DNA of 51,684 nt from an uncultured Eubacteriales bacterium (GTDB lineage: Bacteria; Bacillota; Clostridia; Oscillospirales; Oscillospiraceae): positions 1 through 51,684 of the forward strand of contig URCY01000006.1 of the NCBI GenBank assembly GCA_900546415.1, in the 5' to 3' direction. Position numbers and translations under genes: made by a program. Position 1 is the first letter of the stretch. Each line of letters starts with the position of its first letter. The notes beneath the pieces were generated by a model. It saw only the letters and a list, made by a program, of their open reading frames with translations, searched no databases and had not been told where the DNA came from. Of this stretch, positions 14,986 to 24,085 are shown piece after piece.

Positions 14986-17159
14986 TGGCGAAATCACTGG
15001 TTCTGGCCGAAAAGCCGTCCGTCGGACGGGAGCTGGCGCGGGTGCTGGGCTGCAAACGCGGCGGCGAGGGCTATCTTGAGGGCGACCGCTACGTCGTGAC
15101 GTGGGCCTTGGGGCATCTGGTCACGCTGGCCGACCCGGATGTTTACGAAAAAAAGTGGGAAAAATGGGATATGGCCGACCTGCCCATGCTCCCGCAGCAG
15201 ATGAAGCTCGTCGTCATCCCGCAGACCGGGCGGCAGTTCCGCGTGGTGCAGGGGCTGATGAAGCGCGGCGACCTTGCAGAGCTGATTATCGCCACGGACG
15301 CCGGGCGCGAGGGTGAGCTGGTCGCCCGCTGGATCATGGCCAAGGCCGGCTGGAGGAAGCCGACCAAGCGCCTGTGGATCTCGTCGCAGACCGACAAAGC
15401 CATCAAGGAGGGCTTTGCCCGTCTGCGCCCGGCGGCGGAATATGACAACCTGTTCCGCTCGGCGCAGGCGCGCAGCGAGGCCGACTGGCTCGTCGGCCTG
15501 AACGTCACGCGCGCGCTCACCTGCCGCCACAACGCGCAGCTCTCGGCCGGGCGCGTCCAGACCCCGACGCTGGCGCTCATCGCCGCACGGGAGCAGGAGA
15601 TCCGCGCCTTCGTGCCGAAGGAATTCTGGGGCGTCCGCCTCAGGGTCGGCGGCTTCAGCGCCGTCTGGCGCGACAAAAACAACAATTCGCGCATGTTCGA
15701 CCGTGCGCTTGCCGAAAAAATCGCGGCTGCCTGCCAGAACGGCGAGGCCGTGCTGACGCAGGTGCGCAAAATGCGCCGCATGACGCCGCCGCCCGCGGCC
15801 TACGACCTGACCGAATTGCAGCGCGACGCGAACAAAAAATACGCCTATTCCGCAAAGGAAACGCTGAATCTCATGCAGGCGCTCTATGAGACGCACAAGC
15901 TGCTGACCTATCCGCGCACGGATTCGCGCTACATCTCCGACGACGTCGTGCCGACGCTGCCGGAGCGTCTGCGCGCCGTGATGGTCGGGGACTATAAGCC
16001 GCTGGCGCAGAAGCTCATGCGCGAGCGGCCGCTCAAGACGAAATACCTTGTCAACAACGCCAAGGTCACGGATCACCACGCGATCATCCCGACCGAGGAG
16101 GCCCCCGACCTCTGGCAGCTGAGCGGCCCGGAGCGCAACGTCTATGACCTCGTGGTGCGGCGGTTTCTGGCCGTGCTGCTGCCGCCGTGCGAATATGAGG
16201 AGGTCGAGCTGACGCTCACGGTCGCGGGATATTCCTTCTCGGCCAAGGGCAGGGTCATGCTGGAGCCGGGCTGGCGCGCGGCCTATGACCGCCGCTTTGC
16301 CCTCGACGAGGAGGAAGAGGACGTCCAGACATTGCCGCCGCTCACGCAGGGGCAGCGCGTGAAGATCTCCTCGGCGCAGGTCGTCAGCGGCAAGACGCCG
16401 CCCCCTGCGCGCTATACCGAGGCGACCCTGCTGACCGCCATGGAGCATCCGCAGGCGCAGGTCGCCGACAAGGAGCTGCGCAGGATCCTTGAGGAGACGA
16501 GCGGCCTCGGCACGCCCGCGACCCGCGCGGACATCATCGAAAAGCTCTTCTCGGCGTTTTATATCGAGCGGCGCGGCAAGGAGATCGTGCCGACCTCGAA
16601 GGGGCTTCAGCTCGTGGAGCTGGCGCCGCCCGACCTGCGCTCGGCCGCGCTGACGGCCAAGTGGGAGGATCGTCTGGCGCGCATCGCCAAGGGACAGGAG
16701 CAGGACAAAAAATTCATCGACGAAATGCGCGCCTATGCCACGCGCCTCGTCGCGGAGGTCAAGGCCAGCGACGCAAAATACACCCACGACAACCAGACCC
16801 GCAAGGTCTGCCCCGAATGCGGCAAATATCTGCTGCTCGTCAAGGGCAAGCGCGGCGAGATGCTCGTCTGTCCCGACCGGGAGTGCGGCTACCGCCGCAG
16901 CGTCACGCAGGTCACGAACGCCCGCTGCCCGAACTGCTTCAAGAAGATGGAGCTGCGCGGCGAGGGCGAGAACCAGATGTTCGCCTGCGTCTGCGGCTAT
17001 CGCGAGAAGCTCTCGGCCTTCAAGGAGCGCCGCGCCAAGACCGGCGCGGGCAAGCGCGATGTTGCAAGCTACATGGCAAAGCAAAAAGCCGACCAGCCCG
17101 TCAACACCGGCATGGCCGACGCCTTGGCCAAATGGCTGGAGAACCAAGGAAAAACATAA
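14985..17159 (+). CDS. topB: DNA topoisomerase III
   Basis: 724-residue type IA topoisomerase. The N-terminal Toprim domain has VLAEKPSVGRELARVLG and IIATDAGREGELVARWIM with the acidic metal ligands. The catalytic Tyr is in LLTYPRTDSRYIS. SAGRVQTPTLALI and ETSGLGTPATRADIIE are typical of the TopB branch. The C-terminus has two zinc-ribbon units (VCPECGKYLL..., CPDRECGY, and RCPNCFKKM with CVCGY). It should relax or decatenate single-stranded DNA regions. The length is normal. It is translationally coupled to the cyclophilin upstream and followed after 12 bp by the AlaX gene. Confidence 0.96.
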   Translation: MAKSLVLAEKPSVGRELARVLGCKRGGEGYLEGDRYVVTWALGHLVTLADPDVYEKKWEKWDMADLPMLPQQMKLVVIPQTGRQFRVVQGLMKRGDLAELIIATDAGREGELVARWIMAKAGWRKPTKRLWISSQTDKAIKEGFARLRPAAEYDNLFRSAQARSEADWLVGLNVTRALTCRHNAQLSAGRVQTPTLALIAAREQEIRAFVPKEFWGVRLRVGGFSAVWRDKNNNSRMFDRALAEKIAAACQNGEAVLTQVRKMRRMTPPPAAYDLTELQRDANKKYAYSAKETLNLMQALYETHKLLTYPRTDSRYISDDVVPTLPERLRAVMVGDYKPLAQKLMRERPLKTKYLVNNAKVTDHHAIIPTEEAPDLWQLSGPERNVYDLVVRRFLAVLLPPCEYEEVELTLTVAGYSFSAKGRVMLEPGWRAAYDRRFALDEEEEDVQTLPPLTQGQRVKISSAQVVSGKTPPPARYTEATLLTAMEHPQAQVADKELRRILEETSGLGTPATRADIIEKLFSAFYIERRGKEIVPTSKGLQLVELAPPDLRSAALTAKWEDRLARIAKGQEQDKKFIDEMRAYATRLVAEVKASDAKYTHDNQTRKVCPECGKYLLLVKGKRGEMLVCPDRECGYRRSVTQVTNARCPNCFKKMELRGEGENQMFACVCGYREKLSAFKERRAKTGAGKRDVASYMAKQKADQPVNTGMADALAKWLENQGKT

Positions 17160-17171
17160 GGAATCCGAACC

Positions 17172-18353
17172 ATGACTGAGAAACTGTATTATGGAAACCA
17201 ATATCAAACCGAAGGCACGGCAACGGTGCTTGCGTGCCGCCCGGTCGAGGCGAAGCAGAACGCCGCCGCGTGCTGGGAGGTCGTGCTTGACCGGACGGTC
17301 TTTTATCCGACCGGCGGCGGCCAGCCCTGCGACCTCGGCACGCTGAACGGCGTGCCGGTGACGGACGTCAGCGAGCGCGGCGAGGAGATCGTGCATCGCG
17401 TGACCGCCCCGCTGTCCGTGGGCAGCGAGGCGGTCATGGCGGTGGACTGGGATCGTCGGTTTGATTTGATGCAGCAGCACTCCGGCGAGCATCTGATCTC
17501 CGGCGTGATCCACAGCCGCTTCGGCTATGAAAACGTCGGCTTCCACATGGGCGCCGAGGAGATCACGATCGACTACAGCGGCGAGCTGACCCGGCAGCAG
17601 ATGCAGGAGGTCGAGGACGCGGTCAATCGCCTGATCTGGCGCGACCTGCCCTGCACGGTTTCCGTGCCCGACGCCGAGACGCTCAGAACCATCCCCTACC
17701 GCAGCAAAAAGGAGCTGACGGGCGCGGTGCGCATCGTGCGCTTCGAGGACGCGGACATCTGCGCCTGCTGCGGGCTGCATGTGCGCCGCACCGGCGAGAT
17801 CGGCCTGGTCAAGCTGCTGAGCGTCGAGCGCTTCCACAGCGGATGCCGCATGGAGCTGCTCTGCGGCGGCCGCGCCGTGCGCCGGTTTCAGACCGTGTTC
17901 GACCAGAACCGGCAGGTGTCCGGCCTGCTCTCGGCAAAGCCCGACCGGACGGCCGAGGCCGTGCGCACGCTGCGCGCGAATCTTGACGCCGCAAAGCTGC
18001 GAGCCGGGGCGCTCGAGGCGCGCCTGTTCGCCCTTCAGGCTGAGTGCTATGCGGGAGCGCCCTTTGTGCTGCTCTTCGAGGACGCGCTCACGCCGGATTC
18101 CCTGCGCCGCCTGACCGACGCGCTCGTGAAGCGCGCCGACGGCCTCTGCGCGGTCTTTACCGGCGCGGACGGCGCCTATCAATATGCCCTTGCGAGCAAG
18201 ACCGGCGACCTGCGGGAGCTGGTCCGCCGCCTCAACGCCGCCTGCCACGGGCGCGGCGGCGGGAAAGCCGGATTCGTGCAAGGCTCCGTGGCAGCCTCTC
18301 GTTCCGAGCTGGAGGCATTCTTCGCTTCCGAGGGAAACGGAATGCTCCGATAA
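17172..18353 (+). CDS. Alanyl-tRNA editing protein, AlaX-L type with DHHA1 domain
   Basis: 393 residues. The N-terminal part resembles the second half of AlaRS: FYPTGGGQPCDLG, then the zinc site His-x3-His in QQHSGEHLIS and Cys in the CACCGLHV stretch. A C-terminal DHHA1-like domain ends with the Gly-rich HGRGGGKAGFVQG. Such free-standing editors hydrolyse Ser- or Gly-tRNA(Ala). The gene is last in the mnmA - topB operon. Its final 175 bp overlap the end of the convergent polysaccharide deacetylase gene. The conserved HGRGGGKAGFVQG lies inside the overlap, so this frame is the ancestral one there. Confidence 0.92.
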   Translation: MTEKLYYGNQYQTEGTATVLACRPVEAKQNAAACWEVVLDRTVFYPTGGGQPCDLGTLNGVPVTDVSERGEEIVHRVTAPLSVGSEAVMAVDWDRRFDLMQQHSGEHLISGVIHSRFGYENVGFHMGAEEITIDYSGELTRQQMQEVEDAVNRLIWRDLPCTVSVPDAETLRTIPYRSKKELTGAVRIVRFEDADICACCGLHVRRTGEIGLVKLLSVERFHSGCRMELLCGGRAVRRFQTVFDQNRQVSGLLSAKPDRTAEAVRTLRANLDAAKLRAGALEARLFALQAECYAGAPFVLLFEDALTPDSLRRLTDALVKRADGLCAVFTGADGAYQYALASKTGDLRELVRRLNAACHGRGGGKAGFVQGSVAASRSELEAFFASEGNGMLR

Positions 18354-19024
18354 GCCGTTCCGGCGGTCAGCTCCGTTCCGGCGCGCCGCGCCAACTCGCT
18401 GACGGTCACGAACTCCACACCCCGCGCCTGCAGGGTGTCGATGATCGTCAGCGCCGCGTCGACGCTGGAATCGGACATGTCGTGCAGCAGGATGATGTCT
18501 CCGGGCCGCACGACCTCGATCACCTCGGCGGCGATCCCGTCCGCGTCGCTGCGCCGCCAATCCTTCGGATCGACCGACCACAGCACCACGGGCAGGTCGG
18601 CGCAGACCGTCTGCGCCAGCCGCTCCGGTTCAAAAACGCCGCCGGGCGGGCGCAGCAGCGTGGGGCGCTGCCCCGCCGCCGTCGTGATGCGCTCCATGGA
18701 GCATTCCAGCTCGGAGCACAGCGCCATCTGCGACAGCTCGCGGAACGATTCGTGCGTCTGGCCATGACAGCCGATCTCGTGTCCGTCCGAGGCGATCTGC
18801 GCCGTCAGCTCCTGATATTGCTCCACCCGGTAGCCGCAGAGGAAGAACGTCGCCAAGACCCTCCGCTGCGCCAGCTCCTCCAGCAGCCTGCGGGTGAACC
18901 GTCCGGACGGCCCGTCGTCAAAGGTCAGCGCCACATAGCAGGGCTGCTCCTGCGCCCGTACTGCCGGCGCCAAAAGCGCCGCAAGCAGCACGGCCGCGAG
19001 CAATCGTCTGATCCGCATATGCAT
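18179..19024 (-). CDS. Secreted polysaccharide deacetylase (NodB domain)
   Basis: 281 residues. The N-terminal signal sequence (hydrophobic to about residue 24, APAVRA cleavage site) means it is exported. The NodB motifs are all present: TFDDGP (catalytic Asp and metal Asp), CHGQTHESF (metal His pair), RPPGG and ILLHDM. It should deacetylate N-acetyl groups of peptidoglycan or another amino-sugar polymer outside the cell. The catalytic domain ends near residue 220. The last ~60 residues are a basic, Ser/Pro-rich tail that is antisense to the conserved 3' end of the AlaX gene, so the tail probably arose by loss of an earlier stop codon. AGGGGGAATGC precedes the ATG. Confidence 0.9.
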   Translation of the reverse strand: MHMRIRRLLAAVLLAALLAPAVRAQEQPCYVALTFDDGPSGRFTRRLLEELAQRRVLATFFLCGYRVEQYQELTAQIASDGHEIGCHGQTHESFRELSQMALCSELECSMERITTAAGQRPTLLRPPGGVFEPERLAQTVCADLPVVLWSVDPKDWRRSDADGIAAEVIEVVRPGDIILLHDMSDSSVDAALTIIDTLQARGVEFVTVSELARRAGTELTAGTAYRSIPFPSEAKNASSSEREAATEPCTNPAFPPPRPWQAALRRRTSSRRSPVLLARAY

Positions 19025-19088
19025 TCCCCCTCTGCCCTTATCATTCCGCCCGCGCGCGAACGAATACGTGGAAGAAACTGGTGATTCT

Positions 19089-19889
19089 TTGAAAAATCTG
19101 ATCTGCCCGGTCTGCGGCGCGCCGCTGCTGCCGGGCGCGGCCGTCTGGCGCTGCGAAAGCGGACACTGCTTCGACGTTGCGCGGCAGGGTTATGTCAACC
19201 TTCTGCCCGTGACGCAGAAGCATTCGCTCCGCCCCGGAGACAGCCGCGAGATGGTGCTTGCGCGGCGGCGTTTTCTCGACGGCGGATATTATGCGCCGAT
19301 CGCCGAAGCGCTGCGGGAGCTGGTCGATGGGGCGCCCGACGTGCTCGACGCGGGCTGCGGCGAGGGCTATTACCTCGGCGCGCTGCAAAAAACCGTCCCC
19401 GAGCGCTGGGGCATCGACATTTCCAAGGAGGCCGTGCGCTGCGCGGCCGGACGCGACAAGACCGCCCGCTGGCTTACGGCCACGGCGGCGCATCTGCCCT
19501 TCGCGGGCGGCAGCTTTTCCTGCGTGCTGTCCATGTTCGCCCTGACGGCGGCGGAGGAATTCGCCCGCGTGCTGAAGCCGGACGGCTGCTTTGTGCAGGT
19601 CATCGCCGGGCCGGAGCATCTCATGGCGCTCAAGCGCATCGTCTACCCCACCCTGACACACAAGGAAAAAACGCTCCACCCGGCGCTCGCGGGCTTCGCG
19701 CTCGAGACGAGCCGCACGCTGGAGTTTGACTTCACGCTCGAGGGCGCGGACGCCGTGCACGACCTGCTGTATATGACGCCGCACGTCCACCGCATCAACG
19801 CCGGGGGCGCGGCCGCGCTGGCCGCGACGGAGCGCCTGCATGACCGGGCGCAGGTCATTTTTAACCGATACCGTAGACAAGCGCCGTAA
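19089..19889 (+). CDS. RlmA-like 23S rRNA (guanine) methyltransferase
   Basis: 266 residues from TTG (MKNLICPVCGAPL); an upstream in-frame GTG at 19068 is an alternative, but family members begin just before the first zinc Cys. The N-terminal zinc finger is C-x2-C ... C-x3-H in ICPVCGAPLL and CESGHCFD, followed by the family marker GYVNLLP. The SAM-binding fold has VLDAGCGEGYY and the motif around FAGGSFSCVLSMFA. RlmA enzymes methylate N1 of a guanine in helix 35 of 23S rRNA; some relatives give macrolide resistance. It diverges from the deacetylase and ends 13 bp upstream of the prfA promoter. Confidence 0.87.
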   Translation: MKNLICPVCGAPLLPGAAVWRCESGHCFDVARQGYVNLLPVTQKHSLRPGDSREMVLARRRFLDGGYYAPIAEALRELVDGAPDVLDAGCGEGYYLGALQKTVPERWGIDISKEAVRCAAGRDKTARWLTATAAHLPFAGGSFSCVLSMFALTAAEEFARVLKPDGCFVQVIAGPEHLMALKRIVYPTLTHKEKTLHPALAGFALETSRTLEFDFTLEGADAVHDLLYMTPHVHRINAGGAAALAATERLHDRAQVIFNRYRRQAP

Positions 19890-19902
19890 AATCTGATACA
19901 AT
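19874..19902 (+). promoter_or_regulatory. Promoter of the prfA operon
   Basis: TAGACA (19874-19879), a 17-bp spacer, TACAAT (19897-19902). The -35 overlaps the last codons of the rlmA-like gene. Confidence 0.7.
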
Positions 19903-19934
19903 ATTACGATCAAAAGGAAAGCGAGGTGACGCCG

Positions 19935-21023
19935 TTGGACAACGGGATGCTGGACAGGCTCAGGCAGCTTGCGGAAAAGCTGGAGGAGCTGAACGCGCGC
20001 ATGGAGCGCCCGGATTTTTACGCCGACCCGAAGAAGGCGGCGGCCTTCCTGCGCGAGCAGAAGGAGCTGACGCCCGTTGTTGCGGCGTATCGCGGCTATC
20101 TGCGCGCGCAGCGCGATATGAGCGAGGCGGCGGAGCTGATGAACGGTCAGACCGACGCGGAGCTGAGGGCGCTGTGTCAGGAGGAATATTCCGACGCGAA
20201 AAAGCGCGGCGAGGTGCTCGAGCAGGAGCTGAAGCTCCTGCTGCTGCCCCATGACCCGAACGATGACAAGAGCGTCATTATGGAGCTGCGCGGCGGCGTC
20301 GGCGGCGAGGAGAGCGCGCTGTTTGCCCACAGCCTGTTTCGCATGTATAACCTCTATGCTGCGTCGAAAGGCTGGAGGGTGCAGCTTCTGAACTATTCCG
20401 AGACGGAGCTGGGCGGCGTCAAGGAGGCCGACTTTGAAATTCAGGGCGCGGGCGCGTTCTCGCGGCTGAAATTCGAGAGCGGCGTGCACCGCGTGCAGCG
20501 CGTGCCCGAGACGGAGTCCGGCGGCCGCGTGCACACCTCCACGGCGACCGTGGCCGTCCTGCCCGAGATGGAGCAGGCCGAGGTCGACCTCCGCCCGGAG
20601 GACATCGAGATGCAGGTCTATCGCTCGTCCGGCGCGGGCGGGCAGCACATCAACAAGACCTCCTCGGCCGTGCGCCTGATTCACAGGCCGACGGGCATCG
20701 TTGTGTCCTGTCAGGAGGAGCGCAGCCAGTTCCAGAACCGCGAAAAATGTATGCTCATGCTCTCCTCAAAGCTCTATCAGATGGAGCAGGAGCGCATCGA
20801 GTCGGCCTATTCGGGTCAACGGAAAAGTCAGGTGGGCAGCGGGATGCGCAACGAAAAGATCCGCACCTATAATTTTCCGCAGAGCCGCGTCACCGATCAC
20901 CGCATCGGCCTGACGCTTTATAAGCTGGACGCCGTGATGAACGGCGATCTGGACGAGATCATTGACGCACTCGTTGCCGCCGATCAGGCGGAGCGTCTGC
21001 GGGAAAGCAGTGACGAAGCATGA
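19935..21023 (+). CDS. prfA: Peptide chain release factor 1
   Basis: 362 residues from TTG (MDNGMLDRLR), placed 6 bases after GAGGTG; a GTG at 19926 inside that ribosome-binding site is the alternative. RF1 reads UAA and UAG and triggers peptide release. The catalytic GGQ lies in SSGAGGQHINKTSSAVR. The RF1-type codon-reading region follows HRVQRVPETESGGRVHTS. The C-terminus NFPQSRVTDHRIG is typical. In many Firmicutes the GGQ methylase gene prmC follows prfA; here the next gene is the Sua5-type ywlC, overlapping by 4 bp. Confidence 0.96.
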   Translation: MDNGMLDRLRQLAEKLEELNARMERPDFYADPKKAAAFLREQKELTPVVAAYRGYLRAQRDMSEAAELMNGQTDAELRALCQEEYSDAKKRGEVLEQELKLLLLPHDPNDDKSVIMELRGGVGGEESALFAHSLFRMYNLYAASKGWRVQLLNYSETELGGVKEADFEIQGAGAFSRLKFESGVHRVQRVPETESGGRVHTSTATVAVLPEMEQAEVDLRPEDIEMQVYRSSGAGGQHINKTSSAVRLIHRPTGIVVSCQEERSQFQNREKCMLMLSSKLYQMEQERIESAYSGQRKSQVGSGMRNEKIRTYNFPQSRVTDHRIGLTLYKLDAVMNGDLDEIIDALVAADQAERLRESSDEA

Positions 21024-22054
21024 AAACGCAGATTTTTGCGGCGGACGATCCCAAGACCCCGGCGCTGGCCGCGCAGATTATTCTGGCCGGCGGCGTGGTC
21101 GCCATCCCGACCGAAACGGTCTACGGTCTGGGCGCGAACGCGCTCGACGAGGCCGCCGTGGCCAAGATCTTCGAGGCCAAGGGACGGCCGCAGGATAACC
21201 CGCTGATCATTCATATCGCAGAGCCGACCGAGCTGTCGCGCTACTGCCACGACATTCCGCAGGCCGCGTGGGAGCTGGCCAACCGGTTCTGGCCGGGGCC
21301 GTTGACGATGGTTCTGCCCGTGCGCGAGCTGGTGCCGCGCCGCACGACGGCCGGGCTGGACACCGTCGCCGTCCGCTGCCCGAAAACGGCGGTCACGCGG
21401 GCGCTCATCCGCCGCGCGCGTGTGCCGATCGCCGCGCCGTCGGCGAATCTCTCCGGCAAGCCCTCGACCACGACGGCGCAGCACGTCCTGCACGACTACG
21501 GCACGGACGGCAAGATCGACGCCGTGATCGACGGCGGCCCGTGCGAGGTCGGCGTGGAGTCGACCATTGTCGACCTGACCGGGGAGCGGCCGCGCCTGCT
21601 CCGTCCGGGCGGCGTGACGCCCGAGGAGCTGACCGAGGTGCTCGGCGAGCTGGACGTGGACAAGGCCGTGCTCGGTCTGATCTCCAACGACGCCGTCGTG
21701 CGCGCCCCGGGCATGAAATACAAGCACTATGCGCCCGCGGCGGAGGTCACCGTGGTCGACGGCAGCAACGAGGCCGCCGCGCGCTATATCCGCGCGCGTC
21801 TGCGCCCGACGGACGCCGTGCTCTGTTACGAGGAAGAGCTGCCGCTCTATAAGGGCTGTCAGGCGCTGGCCTACGGCCGCGAGGCCGACCCGCACACGCT
21901 CTCGGCGGGGCTATTTGCCGCGCTGCGCGCGCTCGACCGGCCGGACATCACCGCGATCTACGCCCGCTGTCCCGAGGGCGGCGGCGTGGCCTATGCGGTC
22001 GGCAACCGGCTGAAGAAGGCCGCCGCCTTCCATATTGTGAACGCGGAGGACTGA
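21020..22054 (+). CDS. ywlC: L-threonylcarbamoyladenylate synthase (Sua5/YwlC)
   Basis: 344 residues: a YrdC/Sua5 domain (about residues 10-205) with GGVVAIPTETVYGLGANA and SANLSGKPSTT, followed by the extra C-terminal Sua5 domain that marks the long form. It makes threonylcarbamoyl-AMP from Thr, bicarbonate and ATP, the first step of the t6A modification at position 37 of ANN-decoding tRNAs. It overlaps prfA by ATGA, so it is translationally coupled, and is followed after 3 bp by the coaE/M18 gene. Confidence 0.95.
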   Translation: MKTQIFAADDPKTPALAAQIILAGGVVAIPTETVYGLGANALDEAAVAKIFEAKGRPQDNPLIIHIAEPTELSRYCHDIPQAAWELANRFWPGPLTMVLPVRELVPRRTTAGLDTVAVRCPKTAVTRALIRRARVPIAAPSANLSGKPSTTTAQHVLHDYGTDGKIDAVIDGGPCEVGVESTIVDLTGERPRLLRPGGVTPEELTEVLGELDVDKAVLGLISNDAVVRAPGMKYKHYAPAAEVTVVDGSNEAAARYIRARLRPTDAVLCYEEELPLYKGCQALAYGREADPHTLSAGLFAALRALDRPDITAIYARCPEGGGVAYAVGNRLKKAAAFHIVNAED

Positions 22055-22057
22055 GCC

Positions 22058-24040
22058 ATGTTCCTTCTGGGCATCACCGGAGGCAGCGGAAGCGGCAAGA
22101 CGACGCTGCTGCGCGCGGCCGAACGGCTGGGCGCGTGCGCGCTCGACTGCGACGCGATCTACCACGGGCTGCTGCAAAGCGACGCGGCGCTTTTGGAAGC
22201 GCTGCGCGCGGCCTTTCCGGCGGCGTTTGCCGGCGGGACGCTGAGCCGCCCGGCGCTGGCCGCCGAGGTTTTTTCCGACCGCGAAAAACTCCTGCGCCTG
22301 AACGCGCTCACGCACGGCCACGTCGAGCGCGCCGTGCGCGCCCGATTGAGGCAGGCCGAGGCGGCCGGGACGCGCTTTGCGGCCGTCGACGCCATTGCCC
22401 TCTTTGAGAGCGGCCTCAGCCGTCTGTGCGACAAAACCGTCGCCGTGCTCGCCCCGTTGGACGTCCGCGTCGCGCGGCTGACCGCGCGCGACGGCATTTC
22501 CGCCGACCGCGCGCTCGCGCGCATCCATGCCCAGCCGTCGGACGGGGAATTTTCCGCAAAGGCCGATTTTATCCTGCAAAATTCCGGCTCAATCGCCGAA
22601 TTTGACACAAAATGCACCGAATTTCTGAAAGGAGTTTACCCGATGGAAGAAACAAAATACGAAGCGCTGCGCAAAACGCTGCTTGCCGACCCGAAAAACG
22701 GCTACGACCGCATCTCCGAGGCCGACCGCGCCGCGATGGAGCCGTACATCCGCGACTATATGGACTTTATTTCGACCTGTAAAATTGAACGCGAGGCCGT
22801 CGACTGGACGATCGCCGAGGCCGAGAAGGCCGGCTTCGTCGCCCTCAAGCCCGGCATGAGCCTCAAGCCCGGCGACCGCGTCTACGGCAACAATCGCGGC
22901 AAGAGCGTGATCTTCGCCGTCGTCGGCTCCGAGCCGCTCGACAACGGCACGCACATCTGCGCCGCGCACATCGACTCCCCGCGCCTCGATCTCAAGCCGA
23001 ACCCCCTCTATGAGGACAGCGAGCTGGCCTATTTCAAGACGCATTACTACGGCGGCATCAAGAAATACCAGTGGACGACCACGCCGCTGGCGCTGCACGG
23101 CGTCGTGGCCAAGAAGGACGGCACGGTCGTGAAGGTCACGGTCGGCGAGGACGCGAACGACCCGATCTTCTGCGTGACCGATCTGCTGATCCATCTGGCG
23201 GCCGACCAGATGAAAAAGACCCTCGCTGAGGGCGTGACCGGCGAAAACCTGAACATTCTGCTCGGCAGCCGCCCGCTCAAGGACGACGAGGGCGCCGACC
23301 GCATCAAATTTGCGGTGCTCTGTCTGCTCAACGAGAAATACGGCATCACCGAGGAGGACTTCCTCAGCGCCGAGCTGACGATGGTCCCGGCCGGTCCGGC
23401 GCGCGACGTCGGCTTCGACCGCAGCATGATCGCGGCCTACGGCCACGACGACCGCGTCTGCGCCTACGCCGCCTTCCGCCCGATGCTCGAGCTGGGCACG
23501 CCGAAAAAGACCGCCGTCTGCGTCCTTGCCGACAAGGAGGAGATCGGCTCGGAGGGCATCTCCGGTATGCAGAGCCATTATTTTGAGACGTTTATGCACG
23601 ACCTGTGCAAGGCCACCGGCGCCTGCCTGCACCGCTGCTTCGAGCATTCCTTCTGCCTGAGCGCCGACGTCAGCAACGCCTATGACCCGATCTACGGCGA
23701 GACCTGCGACAAGCGCAACAACACCCGTATCAACTACGGCACCGGCATCTTCAAGTACACCGGCGCGCGCGGCAAATCCGGCTCGTCCGACGCGGCCGCC
23801 GAGGTCATGGGCTATGTGCGCCGCCTGTTCTCCGAGCAGGACGTCATCTGGCAGACCGGCGAGCTGGGCAAGGTCGATCAGGGCGGCGGCGGAACGGTTG
23901 CGTGCTACATGGCCAACCGCAACATCGAGACGGTCGACGCGGGCGTGCCCGTGCTGAGTATGCACGCGCCGATGGAGATCGTCTCCAAGCTGGATACTTA
24001 CATGACCTATAAGGGCATGAAGGTGTTCTATCTCGACTGA
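22058..24040 (+). CDS. Dephospho-CoA kinase fused in frame to an M18 aminopeptidase
   Basis: A single uninterrupted 660-residue frame containing two normally separate proteins. Residues 1-195 are a CoaE-type kinase (GITGGSGSGKTT P-loop, then CALDCDAIYHG) for the last step of CoA synthesis. Residues 196-660 are a complete M18 zinc aminopeptidase with the metal-ligand stretches AAHIDSPRLDLKP, ADKEEIGSEG, and the final SMHAPMEI. The junction reads FLKGVYPMEETKYE; exactly there the DNA has AAAGGAG, 8 bases, ATG (22643). The second gene therefore keeps its own ribosome-binding site and a full-length start, but no stop separates it from coaE. This may be a recent loss of a stop codon giving a fused product plus independently started aminopeptidase. 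A sequencing error at the missing stop cannot be excluded. Confidence 0.9.
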   Translation: MFLLGITGGSGSGKTTLLRAAERLGACALDCDAIYHGLLQSDAALLEALRAAFPAAFAGGTLSRPALAAEVFSDREKLLRLNALTHGHVERAVRARLRQAEAAGTRFAAVDAIALFESGLSRLCDKTVAVLAPLDVRVARLTARDGISADRALARIHAQPSDGEFSAKADFILQNSGSIAEFDTKCTEFLKGVYPMEETKYEALRKTLLADPKNGYDRISEADRAAMEPYIRDYMDFISTCKIEREAVDWTIAEAEKAGFVALKPGMSLKPGDRVYGNNRGKSVIFAVVGSEPLDNGTHICAAHIDSPRLDLKPNPLYEDSELAYFKTHYYGGIKKYQWTTTPLALHGVVAKKDGTVVKVTVGEDANDPIFCVTDLLIHLAADQMKKTLAEGVTGENLNILLGSRPLKDDEGADRIKFAVLCLLNEKYGITEEDFLSAELTMVPAGPARDVGFDRSMIAAYGHDDRVCAYAAFRPMLELGTPKKTAVCVLADKEEIGSEGISGMQSHYFETFMHDLCKATGACLHRCFEHSFCLSADVSNAYDPIYGETCDKRNNTRINYGTGIFKYTGARGKSGSSDAAAEVMGYVRRLFSEQDVIWQTGELGKVDQGGGGTVACYMANRNIETVDAGVPVLSMHAPMEIVSKLDTYMTYKGMKVFYLD

Positions 24041-24085
24041 TAAAACGGATTTTTGCACACCCGTGCTGCGACAGGAGGTGTCGTC

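Noticed and set aside
14994..18581. Very long minus-strand open frame (about 1195 codons) under topB and AlaX
   Set aside because: It is antisense to two genes with clear catalytic motifs, has Arg/Gly/Ala/His-rich composition without any family pattern, and results from the lack of stops opposite GC-rich codons.
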